NCBI GenBank assembly: GCA_011056825.1
Contig: DSBH01000038.1
Location: 1-5,302 of the forward strand
Length of the DNA: 5,302 nucleotides
DNA from: Deltaproteobacteria bacterium
Lineage (GTDB): Bacteria; Desulfobacterota; Syntrophia; Syntrophales; UBA2210
Direction: 5' to 3'
Positions 1-5,300 of this stretch are shown here, one piece after another. Made by a program: the position numbers and the translations under genes. The first letter of the stretch is position 1. Each line of letters starts with the position of its first letter. Under the pieces are notes generated by a model. The model made no database searches, was not told where the DNA came from, and saw only the letters and a program-made list of their open reading frames with translations.

Positions 1-471
1 CTTGTCAAGGCGCTCGGCGTGAACTGGATCGCCGGCGACGGCGTGTGGTTCCAGGCGGTGGAACGAACCTACGGCATGAACGACGCGAAGCGGTGCAATG
101 ATTCCTGCTGGACGCGTTTTTCTCCCTTCGAGGCCTGGTCGATAAAACAATTCCTGGGGATGCCCGAACGGCCGGGGCTTGAAGGGTTGAAACTGGCCTT
201 GAAGTTCCGGATGTACGCGACGGTTAACGTGCAATCCATCATCGACGAAGAACCGGGTAGCGTCGTCTTCCAGATGAATGACTGCCGCGTCCAGTCGGCC
301 CGCAAGCGCCGGGGGCTCGACGATTATCCCTGCAAATCGGTCGGCCTTGTGGAATACGGCCGCTTCGCCGAGGGAATCGACCCCCGCATTCGCACCGAGT
401 GCATAGGGTGTCCGCCCGACCCGCATCCCCCCGAATGGTTCTGCGCCTGGCGCTTCACGATGCCGGAATAG
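1..471 (+). CDS. DUF6125-like protein of unknown function, 3' part only
   Basis: The reading frame is open from the first base of the window, so the gene begins upstream; 156 C-terminal residues and a TAG stop are present. An internal GTG at base 19 could be mistaken for a start, but family-like sequence (LVKALG) precedes it. Visible landmarks, numbered from the window edge, are a NWIAGDGVWF block (8-17), RFSPFEAW (39-46), a basic KRRG stretch (102-105) and a C-terminal cysteine group: C95, C111, then C134-x2-C137 followed by PPDPHP and C148 in a WFCAWRF block. This layout matches what I recall of DUF6125, a small soluble family common in anaerobic Desulfobacterota, and loosely resembles the L-2-amino-thiazoline-4-carboxylate hydrolase-like family. 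No function is established. The cysteines could bind metal or be redox-active, but that is inference. It is convergent with every other gene in the window. Confidence 0.8.
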   Translation, partial: LVKALGVNWIAGDGVWFQAVERTYGMNDAKRCNDSCWTRFSPFEAWSIKQFLGMPERPGLEGLKLALKFRMYATVNVQSIIDEEPGSVVFQMNDCRVQSARKRRGLDDYPCKSVGLVEYGRFAEGIDPRIRTECIGCPPDPHPPEWFCAWRFTMPE

Positions 472-476
472 CAAAA

Positions 477-511
477 CCGCCGTCCGAGTCGGCGACACGT
501 CCGGACGGCGG
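477..511 (-). terminator. Rho-independent terminator-like hairpin after the Pmp3-like gene
   Basis: Bases 477-486 (CCGCCGTCCG) pair perfectly with 502-511 (CGGACGGCGG) around a 15-base loop. Read on the - strand, the stem is followed at once by TTTT (the complement of AAAA at 473-476). It begins about 45 bases past the stop of the small membrane protein gene. On the + strand no T-run follows (CCTGGAAAC), so it suits - strand transcripts better, although it may also slow convergent transcription from the DUF6125-like gene. The T-tract is short and the loop long, which lowers certainty. Confidence 0.65.
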
Positions 512-556
512 CCTGGAAACTCCCGCGAAAGGCTTTATTCTCGGCAGTCCGTTTTC

Positions 557-718
557 CTATTTCTTTTTCGCGATCACCCACACCGCGTGAACGATGCCGG
601 GAATAAAGCCGAGCAGTGTCAAAATAATGTTGATCCAGAAATGTTTTCCGATGCCGACCTGGAGAAACACGCCCAGAGGGGGCAGTATAATAGCGCATAT
701 TATCTTGACGATTTCCAT
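557..718 (-). CDS. YqaE/Pmp3 family small membrane protein
   Basis: This 53-residue protein starts MEIVKIICAI and ends VWVIAKKK. It has the hallmark of the YqaE/Pmp3 (UPF0057) family: an N-terminal hydrophobic segment with CAIILPPLGVFLQVG (about 8-22), a short polar turn (GKHFW, 24-28), a second hydrophobic segment (about 29-50) and a lysine tail. Family members are about 50-55 residues, so it is full length. They are two-helix inner-membrane proteins; yeast Pmp3 affects membrane potential and cation sensitivity, plant homologues respond to cold and salt, and the bacterial role is poorly defined. The ATG at 718 is preceded by AAAGGTGAT (722-730), a good ribosome-binding site; an in-frame ATG at 733 lacks one. 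It lies 90 bases past the SDR gene on the same strand and is followed by a terminator hairpin. Whether it has its own promoter is unclear. Confidence 0.9.
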   Translation of the reverse strand: MEIVKIICAIILPPLGVFLQVGIGKHFWINIILTLLGFIPGIVHAVWVIAKKK

Positions 719-808
719 GAGATCACCTTTCATTTTTGATTATTGTTTTTTTAGCCGCCTGGCATTCGAGATGCCTTTCACGCCGGGGAGTCTGCTTACG
801 CTTCACGC

Positions 809-1573
809 TCAGATCAGCATTCCGCCGTCGCAGACGATGCATGTTCCCGTTGTGTAGGATGAGGCGCCGGACACGAGGTACAGTACCGCCCCCGCCATCT
901 CCATCGGAACCGCGTGCCGTTTCATCGGTACCTTTGATGTCGCGGTCTCGTATATTTCCTTGTTCGTGAAAAGCGCCGAGGCGAATTTCGTCTCGGTAAG
1001 TCCCGGAAGAAGCGCGTTCACCCGTATGTTCATGCCGGAGAGTTCCTGCGCGTAGGCCTTTGTCATGGAAATCATTCCGGCCTTGGTGATGGAATAAATT
1101 CCCTGGAAAAGGGCGGGACTGATTCCGTTTACCGACGCCACATTCACGATGGAACCGCCGCCACCTTCGGCCATGAGCTTCGCCCCGCGTTGAATCATGA
1201 AGAAAGGCCCCTTCAGATTCACGTCGTTTGTCTTGTCCCAGACTCCCTCGTCGGCCCCCAGCATTTCGCCGAAGTAGGGATTCGTCGCGGCGTTGTTGAC
1301 AAGAACGTCCAGCCTGCCGAATCTTTCACGCACTTCATTGAACAATTCCCCGATCTGCTCGGGATGCCCCATGTTACACGCGATGGGCACGGCGGTCCCG
1401 CCATCGGCCTCGATTTTTTCCGCCACTTCCTTGAGGGCGTCGATTTTCCGGCTGACAAGGACCACCTGCGCTCCATACTCGGCCAGCGTCATGGCGATCG
1501 CCTCGCCGATGCCCCTGCTCGCCCCCGTCACCAGGGCGATTTTTCCATCCAGAGAAAAATCTACTGTCTTCAT
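809..1573 (-). CDS. SDR family NAD(P)-dependent oxidoreductase (FabG/DHRS4-like)
   Basis: This is a complete classical short-chain dehydrogenase/reductase of 254 residues, the usual length. The N-terminal Rossmann fold carries TGASRGIG (16-23). Arg20 in that motif and Arg42 after strand 2 (VSRK) favour NADP(H). NNAA lies at 93-96, and the catalytic tetrad is Asn119, Ser147, Tyr160 and Lys164 (YSITK). A late DGG (249-251) closes the fold. The block NPYFGEM...VWDKTNDVN resembles the DHRS4-like carbonyl reductase branch, so a ketone or 3-oxoacyl substrate is plausible, but the substrate cannot be read from sequence. The start is supported by GGGAGG at 1580-1585, six bases before the ATG. A well-formed extended -10 promoter lies about 35 bases upstream, so it can be transcribed independently of the aldo/keto reductase. 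It is probably cytosolic; no signal peptide or membrane segment is visible. Confidence 0.93.
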   Translation of the reverse strand: MKTVDFSLDGKIALVTGASRGIGEAIAMTLAEYGAQVVLVSRKIDALKEVAEKIEADGGTAVPIACNMGHPEQIGELFNEVRERFGRLDVLVNNAATNPYFGEMLGADEGVWDKTNDVNLKGPFFMIQRGAKLMAEGGGGSIVNVASVNGISPALFQGIYSITKAGMISMTKAYAQELSGMNIRVNALLPGLTETKFASALFTNKEIYETATSKVPMKRHAVPMEMAGAVLYLVSGASSYTTGTCIVCDGGMLI

Positions 1574-1604
1574 TCCATTCCTCCCTTCGAAGAATAATTA
1601 AATA

Positions 1605-1613
1605 ATTATACCA
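1605..1613 (-). promoter_or_regulatory. Extended -10 promoter for the SDR gene
   Basis: Read on the - strand this is TGGTATAAT, a perfect TATAAT preceded by the TGn extension. Transcription would begin near 1597, giving a leader of about 24 bases that contains the SDR ribosome-binding site. The -35 region with 16-18 base spacing (ATATTC and neighbours) is poor, which is typical when an extended -10 compensates. The surrounding AT-rich patch stands out against the GC-rich neighbourhood. Confidence 0.6.
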
Positions 1614-1625
1614 GGCACGCGCCTG
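1612..1625. promoter_or_regulatory. Inverted repeat in the SDR promoter spacer (possible operator)
   Basis: CAGGC-ACGC-GCCTG is a perfect 5-base-arm inverted repeat. It overlaps the TG extension of the -10 element and fills the spacer where sigma factor would bind. This position suits a repressor operator or an activator that remodels the spacer (MerR-like logic). The arms are short, so chance is a real alternative. Confidence 0.3.
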
Positions 1626-1637
1626 CTGAATATTTTT

Positions 1638-1658
1638 CTGTGGCTGAGGTAGCCACGG
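1638..1658 (-). other. Hairpin downstream of the aldo/keto reductase gene
   Basis: GTGGCT (1640-1645) pairs with AGCCAC (1651-1656) around a 5-base loop, and the stem can be lengthened by one G-T wobble and one C-G pair to 1638-1658. It lies about 40 bases past the aldo/keto reductase stop. On the - strand the stem is followed by AGAAAAAT, not a T-run, so it is not a canonical intrinsic terminator. It could protect the 3' end or assist another termination mode. Confidence 0.35.
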
Positions 1659-1697
1659 CAGTCCCTTCGACGTGAAAACCATTCCGCCGGTCCCTGC

Positions 1698-2543
1698 TTA
1701 CCGCCACTTTTCCGATGTTTCCGGATCCCAGGAGGGAGGCATGACGGACGCGTTTTCGTCGAATCCGGCAATCCGTTCCATATCGGCGTCGTCGAGTTCA
1801 AAATCGAAAACGTCGGCGTTTTCCTCGATCCGCTCCCGGTGCACCGACTTCGGAATAACGACGACCCCCGCCTGAAGCGCCCAGCGCAGGGCAACCTGCG
1901 CCGGTGTTTTACCGTAGGGGCTTCCCATGTCGGCAAGGCGTTCATCGTCTGTTCTTGTGCCCCTGCCCAGCGTGCTGTAACTTTCGACCACAATGCCTCG
2001 TTCCCGACAATAAGCCGTCAACTCTCTCCGCTGAATAAAGGGACTGATTTCGACCTGGTTGACCGACGGTACGACGTCTGTCGTCGCAAGCAGCTCTTCG
2101 AGGTGGCGAATCATGAAATTGCTGACGCCGATCGACCTGGTCTTCCCCGTCCGCCGAAGCTCGACAAGGGCCCTCCAGGTGTCGTTCCGCAGTTCCGGCA
2201 CGGGCCAGTGAATCAGGTAGAGATCCACGTAATCCATGCCCAGGCGCTCGAGGCTCTCGTCGCAGGCGCGCAACGCGGCGTCATATCCCTGGTCGTCATT
2301 CCAGACCTTGGTGGTCACGTAGATCTCCGACCGGGGAACACCGCTTTCGCGTATCGCTGCGCCCACGTTCCGCTCGTTACCGTAAATACGGGCCGTGTCG
2401 ATATGGCGATACCCCGCTTCAAGCGCCCACAGGACGGCGTTTTTCGTCTCATCACCCGCCTCCGACAGAAACGTCCCCAGTCCGAAACGGGGAATAGCGC
2501 TCCCGTCGTTGAGCGGCAATGTCGATGTCATAGACAGTGTCAT
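1698..2543 (-). CDS. Aldo/keto reductase (2,5-diketo-D-gluconate reductase-like)
   Basis: This complete 281-residue TIM-barrel aldo/keto reductase matches the usual 270-290 residue length of the bacterial AKR5-like group. All four catalytic residues are visible: Asp49 and Tyr54 in GYRHIDTARIYGNE (44-57), Lys79 in VTTKVW (76-81) and His112 in LYLIHWP (108-114). Cofactor and barrel motifs follow: GVSNF (139-143), NQVE (162-165) and the NADPH signature IPKSVHRERIEEN (230-242). It should reduce aldehydes or ketones with NADPH; the physiological substrate is unknown. The usual SPL near the cofactor loop reads STL (190-192), a minor change. AAGGAGG at 2550-2556 lies six bases before the ATG, which fixes the start over the internal ATG at codon 5. 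It lies 69 bases past the broken plsC gene; a GC hairpin in between leaves co-transcription uncertain. Confidence 0.94.
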   Translation of the reverse strand: MTLSMTSTLPLNDGSAIPRFGLGTFLSEAGDETKNAVLWALEAGYRHIDTARIYGNERNVGAAIRESGVPRSEIYVTTKVWNDDQGYDAALRACDESLERLGMDYVDLYLIHWPVPELRNDTWRALVELRRTGKTRSIGVSNFMIRHLEELLATTDVVPSVNQVEISPFIQRRELTAYCRERGIVVESYSTLGRGTRTDDERLADMGSPYGKTPAQVALRWALQAGVVVIPKSVHRERIEENADVFDFELDDADMERIAGFDENASVMPPSWDPETSEKWR

Positions 2544-2586
2544 GGTGTCCCTCCTTTTCCGGGTTATTACGACCCTTGTTCTTTCT

Positions 2587-2602
2587 GCGGGCCGCTGCCC
2601 GC
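2587..2602. other. GC hairpin between plsC and the aldo/keto reductase gene
   Basis: GCGGGC-CGCT-GCCCGC is a perfect 6-base-pair stem with a 4-base loop, starting about 11 bases past the plsC stop codon. On the - strand it is followed by AGAAAGAAC, not T residues, so it is unlikely to act as a canonical intrinsic terminator. It may instead be a transcript-stability or attenuating element within an operon. Confidence 0.35.
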
Positions 2603-2612
2603 GTCCAGTTCC

Positions 2613-3402
2613 CTACCGCGCGGACTCGCCATAGTCGGGACTGAAATTATTCATAATCGTCCGGCGTGTCCGATCAGCGAGTTCATCGATCGTATCAACA
2701 GTGTACTCGGCGGTATCTATGGGATCGCCGATGACAACCTGCATTTTCCCGGGTTTCACAGCCAGGCTTCCCTTCGGCAGGATACGCCTGCTCCCGTTGA
2801 TGGTAACCGGCAGAACGGGAACACCGCTCAGGACCGCGGGAAAGAAGCCCCCTTTCTTGAACGGACGAATTCGCCCGTCGGTCGACCGCGTCCCCTCGGG
2901 AAAGACCATGACACTCATGCCCTCGGGCAATCGGTCGAGGCCCCGGTTGATACTGTCGATCGCCCGTGCGGTATCGGTACGGTCAATGAAAATGTTGCGT
3001 GCCGCGTACAGCGCGTAACCGAACAGCGGTTACCTTGAGAATTTCCTTTTTTATAAACCAGCGGAATTGAATGCCCAGTGTGGTGACCAACGCCAGAATA
3101 TCGAAAAGCGACTGGTGATTGGAAACAATAACATAGGAGGTTCCCTTCCGAATATTTTCCCTGTTTATTATCTCGCTTCGGACGAAAGAAACACCGAGCA
3201 CGATATGCGCCCAGATTTTTGAAATGTCAAACGCGAGGTTGCCGGTACGGCTCAGCAGGCCCGCCGCCGTCATGGGAACAAAAAGAATGATTGTCGCGGC
3301 CGCCGCCCAGAAACCGAGCCAGGTGATCCGCATTATGTCGAACAGACGATGCACGGCGCTGGCCCTCTCGAAAATCGACACCGCCCGCCGGTGCCGGCTC
3401 AC
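2613..3402 (-). pseudogene. plsC: plsC-like 1-acyl-sn-glycerol-3-phosphate acyltransferase, frameshifted
   Basis: The family transfers an acyl chain to lysophosphatidic acid to make phosphatidic acid at the inner membrane. All family motifs are present but in two frames. From a GTG at 3402, frame one gives a hydrophobic helix (about 28-50) and the NHQSLFD block (H96, D101: the HX4D catalytic motif), up to KKEILKV (118-124). Then one surplus A at 3030/3031 (GTAACCG where GTACCG is expected) shifts the frame. Removing it continues as PLFGYALYAARNIFIDR (125-141, motif II), FPEGTRS (167-173, motif III) and VPVLPVTING, to a 262-residue product of normal length. Left uncorrected, frame one adds about 15 unrelated residues and stops at 2983; the rear frame is open only from a TAA at 3030-3032. 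It is either an inactivating mutation or a sequencing error. Another GTG lies at 3411 and an ATG without a ribosome-binding site at about codon 24. Confidence 0.85.
3030..3031 (-). other. Frameshift site in plsC
   Basis: The homologous protein reads KV|PLFG across this point, so the extra base can be placed within one codon: GTA-A-CCG on the - strand, where either A may be the surplus one. It is not in a long homopolymer. The only slippery-looking run nearby is A AAA AAG, about 20 bases upstream; it would give a -1 shift, whereas a +1 shift is needed. Confidence 0.8.
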
Positions 3403-3410
3403 AATCACCA

Positions 3411-3415
3411 CTCCT
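3411..3415 (-). promoter_or_regulatory. Ribosome-binding site for the plsC-like gene
   Basis: AGGAG on the - strand lies eight bases before the GTG at 3402, good spacing for initiation there. The same motif overlaps or abuts the GTG codons at 3411 and 3408, so those are less likely starts. Confidence 0.5.
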
Positions 3416-3449
3416 GCAGTCGAATGACAGACTTCCGCCCGCCAGTGAC

Positions 3450-3478
3450 ATTATGCCCCATGTCGTTCAACGAAACAA
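3450..3478 (-). promoter_or_regulatory. Possible weak promoter for plsC
   Basis: On the - strand CATAAT (3450-3455, five of six consensus matches) lies 17 bases from TTGTTT (3473-3478, three of six). It falls in the 142-base gap between the CoA-transferase gene and plsC, with a leader of about 40 bases to the GTG at 3402. No intrinsic terminator is visible in the gap, so read-through from the CoA-transferase is equally possible. Confidence 0.3.
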
Positions 3479-3544
3479 CCTCCCCGGCGAGGGTACCGTC
3501 CGCCGGTCGGAACACGGTTTTCCGCTCGTTCAGGCGTGCCGCGT

Positions 3545-4957
3545 TTATTTTTTATTGGACCGCCGCCAGATTTTTAGTTTCTCGGCCTCCTGGATCAGTT
3601 CCTCCCTGAAATCGGGATGGGCGATACTGATAAGTTTTTCCGCCCGCATCCAGGTGGGACAGGCGATAAGTTTCACGGCGCCGTATTCCGTAACGATGTA
3701 ATCCACCATCTGCCGAGGGATCGTAACGGCGGAACCGGGGGAGAGTGTCGGCGCTATGCGCGACTTGATGTTGCCGTCGGCGTCGGTATGGGTCGAGGAA
3801 AGGCAGATAAAGCTCTTGCCTCTGCGGGACCACTGGGCGCCGAGAATAAAATCCCACATGCCGCCGTTTCCGGATACCTGATCGATACCGATACTTTCCG
3901 CGTTCACCTGCGAAAAGAGGTCGACCTGGATAGCATTGTTGATGCTGACCATGTCGTCGATCCGGCCGATTATGCGGGGATCGTTGGTATAATCTACCGG
4001 ATATGAGGCAAGGGAGGGGTTGTTGTGCATGAAATCATACATCCGCTGGGAACCGATGGCGAATGTATAGGCGCATTTGAAGCGGTCGATGCTCTTCTTC
4101 GATCCGTTCATCTTTCCCGATTCGATCATGTCCACGAAGGCGTCGACGAACATTTCCGTGTGGCCGCCGAGATCTTTCAGATCCGATTCGGCTATCATCC
4201 TGCCAACCATGTTCGGCATTGCGCCGATACCGAGCTGGATGCAGCAGCCGTCATAAACATATTCCATGACGTGTTTGGCGATCTTCACATCCGCTTCGGA
4301 CGGTTCGGGCAGGGGAGCGTCGTACAATACCTGGTCAGCCGGCGCCTCCACTATGTAGTCCACCCGGGATATATGAATCGATTCCTCGTTTCCGCCGAGG
4401 CATACGGGGGTGTTGGGATTCACCTCGACGATGACGATATCGTCGGATTCCACCTTGGCTGATGTTTCCGAATTTTGCGGTCCGATGTTAAAATAACCTT
4501 TCTCGTCCATGGGAGCCGTCTGGATCATGGTGATCCATTTCGTCTTGCCCTTTGCGGAAGAATCCCTGTAATAGACGGACCGGTAATCCCTGTTGAGATT
4601 TTCCCTGGAATCCTGGGTGATAAGCTCCCGCAGATAAAAAGGACCGCGGTGGTAGAGTATCGGGCAGTAATAAGCCGGCTGCACGAACGCGTTGACCATT
4701 CGGGTCAGTTTGCTCCAGTGCCAGTCAATATAACAGAAGCTTTGGGGATGGTTAACGATCTCGGGAACCGGTGGAACCGTGACGGCGGTGTACACGCTGA
4801 CGTCGCGCAGTTCTTCCGCCCGCGCCGCTAGTGCCTTGTCCAGCACCACCGGTTTTCCGTTGAAGAACCCGTAATCGACGATGTCGCCGGAACTGACGAC
4901 CGACACGGCCTTTTCTGGAGACACAAGTTTGCTACGGTATTCCTGGAAATAATTCAT
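3545..4957 (-). CDS. Acetyl-CoA hydrolase/transferase family CoA-transferase (butyryl-CoA:acetate / 4-hydroxybutyrate type)
   Basis: This 470-residue cytosolic enzyme is predicted to swap CoA between acyl-CoAs and free acids such as acetate, by way of a glutamyl-CoA thioester. The N-terminal acetyl-CoA hydrolase/transferase domain (about 5-200) is followed by the C-terminal domain with QLGIGAMPN (241-249), GGHTEMF carrying the presumed catalytic Glu268 (equivalent to Glu238 of the Clostridium aminobutyricum 4-hydroxybutyrate CoA-transferase), SGNGGMWDF (362-370, the CoA-binding glycine loop), TEYGAV (423-428) and IAHPDFRE (445-452). It is complete, slightly longer than the roughly 440-residue clostridial enzymes. 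The ATG at 4957 is preferred over the in-frame GTG at 4963 because GGAGG lies seven bases before the ATG but only one before the GTG. It is the first gene of the - strand row, with a promoter-like sequence about 90 bases upstream. The exact substrate pair cannot be read from sequence; acetate with butyryl-, propionyl- or hydroxyacyl-CoA is plausible. Confidence 0.92.
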   Translation of the reverse strand: MNYFQEYRSKLVSPEKAVSVVSSGDIVDYGFFNGKPVVLDKALAARAEELRDVSVYTAVTVPPVPEIVNHPQSFCYIDWHWSKLTRMVNAFVQPAYYCPILYHRGPFYLRELITQDSRENLNRDYRSVYYRDSSAKGKTKWITMIQTAPMDEKGYFNIGPQNSETSAKVESDDIVIVEVNPNTPVCLGGNEESIHISRVDYIVEAPADQVLYDAPLPEPSEADVKIAKHVMEYVYDGCCIQLGIGAMPNMVGRMIAESDLKDLGGHTEMFVDAFVDMIESGKMNGSKKSIDRFKCAYTFAIGSQRMYDFMHNNPSLASYPVDYTNDPRIIGRIDDMVSINNAIQVDLFSQVNAESIGIDQVSGNGGMWDFILGAQWSRRGKSFICLSSTHTDADGNIKSRIAPTLSPGSAVTIPRQMVDYIVTEYGAVKLIACPTWMRAEKLISIAHPDFREELIQEAEKLKIWRRSNKK

Positions 4958-4964
4958 CGGCACA

Positions 4965-4969
4965 CCTCC
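4965..4969 (-). promoter_or_regulatory. Ribosome-binding site that decides the CoA-transferase start
   Basis: GGAGG on the - strand is seven bases from the ATG at 4957 and one base from the alternative GTG at 4963. The spacing makes the ATG the likely start, shortening the protein by two residues relative to the longest frame. Confidence 0.75.
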
Positions 4970-4987
4970 GGAATTCTGTAGACGCGG

Positions 4988-5004
4988 CAGTTATGACAGT
5001 TATG
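4988..5004. repeat. Short tandem repeat in the CoA-transferase leader
   Basis: CAGTTATG occurs twice with one base between (period 9; CATAACTG on the transcribed - strand). It lies between the predicted transcription start and the ribosome-binding site, about 20 bases upstream of the latter. It could be a direct-repeat binding site for a regulator or RNA-binding protein, or chance. Confidence 0.4.
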
Positions 5005-5046
5005 CGGAACCGGTTGCGACAGGCGCGCTGAACCTGAGAACCAGAA

Positions 5047-5062
5047 GTTCCCTATAGGAAAC
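5047..5062. promoter_or_regulatory. Near-perfect palindrome over the CoA-transferase -10 region (possible operator)
   Basis: GTTCCC-TATA-GGAAAC is an inverted repeat with six-base arms and one imperfect (G-T) position, centred on TATA. It covers the predicted -10 element, so a dimeric regulator bound here would block RNA polymerase. No regulator gene is present in the window. Confidence 0.35.
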
Positions 5063-5077
5063 AGGGGTGGTTGTCAA
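5051..5077 (-). promoter_or_regulatory. Predicted promoter of the CoA-transferase gene
   Basis: On the - strand there is a perfect TTGACA (-35, 5072-5077). The best -10 choices are TATAGG at 5051-5056 with a short 15-base spacer, or TAGGGA at 5049-5054 with the standard 17. The -35 is convincing and the -10 weak. Transcription would begin near 5042, giving a leader of about 85 bases. Confidence 0.5.
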
Positions 5078-5217
5078 GAAAAGTGAGGCGCCGTTGTACC
5101 GCCCACGGGACAATTCAAACCGGACCGTCAATCATTCCTGAACCACATTACCCGGCCCGTTTCTCAGGCGCCAGACTTTTCAAACCCGACTTTCGCCAAT
5201 AGGAGCAACTAATCTCT

Positions 5218-5242
5218 GAAACCCTTATCTGGCGGGGGTTTC
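5218..5242. repeat. Inverted repeat GAAACCC/GGGTTTC
   Basis: Perfect 7-base arms (5218-5224 and 5236-5242) flank an 11-base loop. Neither strand has a T-run after the stem, so it is not an intrinsic terminator. It lies about 140 bases upstream of the predicted CoA-transferase -35 and may be a protein-binding site or incidental. Confidence 0.4.
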
Positions 5243-5280
5243 CTGACGTTATTCGCGATTACATACTATCGAAGAGGCGT

Positions 5281-5300
5281 TTTTGTGGAGTAATACAAAA
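5281..5300. repeat. Inverted repeat TTTTGT-N8-ACAAAA at the right edge
   Basis: Six-base arms (5281-5286, 5295-5300) with an 8-base centre containing GGAG. The spacing suits a dimeric regulator operator. If a + strand gene starts just beyond the window, the GGAG at 5287-5290 could serve its translation start. Both readings depend on sequence not shown. Confidence 0.3.

Noticed and set aside
761..775. GGCAT-TCGAG-ATGCC hairpin as a terminator for the SDR gene
   Set aside because: The stem is only five base pairs, and on the - strand it is followed by AGGCGGC and then A residues, with no T-run. It is too weak to call.
719..808. A separate promoter for the Pmp3-like gene
   Set aside because: An AATAAT on the - strand has no acceptable -35 at 16-18 bases; the region is merely A/T-rich.
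594..969. Small + strand frames of 77-87 codons
   Set aside because: They overlap the Pmp3-like gene and the 3' end of the SDR gene in antisense and have no family resemblance or ribosome-binding site.
1839..3038. A 399-codon open frame on the + strand
   Set aside because: It lies antisense to the aldo/keto reductase and the rear of plsC, both of which show full catalytic motifs on the - strand. Its translation is rich in Arg, Pro and His with no recognisable domain, typical of an antisense shadow in GC-rich DNA.
3040..3056. A AAA AAG slippery heptamer in plsC, in the correct zero-frame phase, as a programmed frameshift site
   Set aside because: It would produce a -1 shift, but the downstream motifs are in the +1 frame, and the homologous protein continues in the original frame for several codons past the heptamer (KKEILKV).
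3617..4831. Three open frames of 118-145 codons on the + strand
   Set aside because: All are antisense to the CoA-transferase, whose motifs span the whole stretch on the - strand. The translations show no family features.
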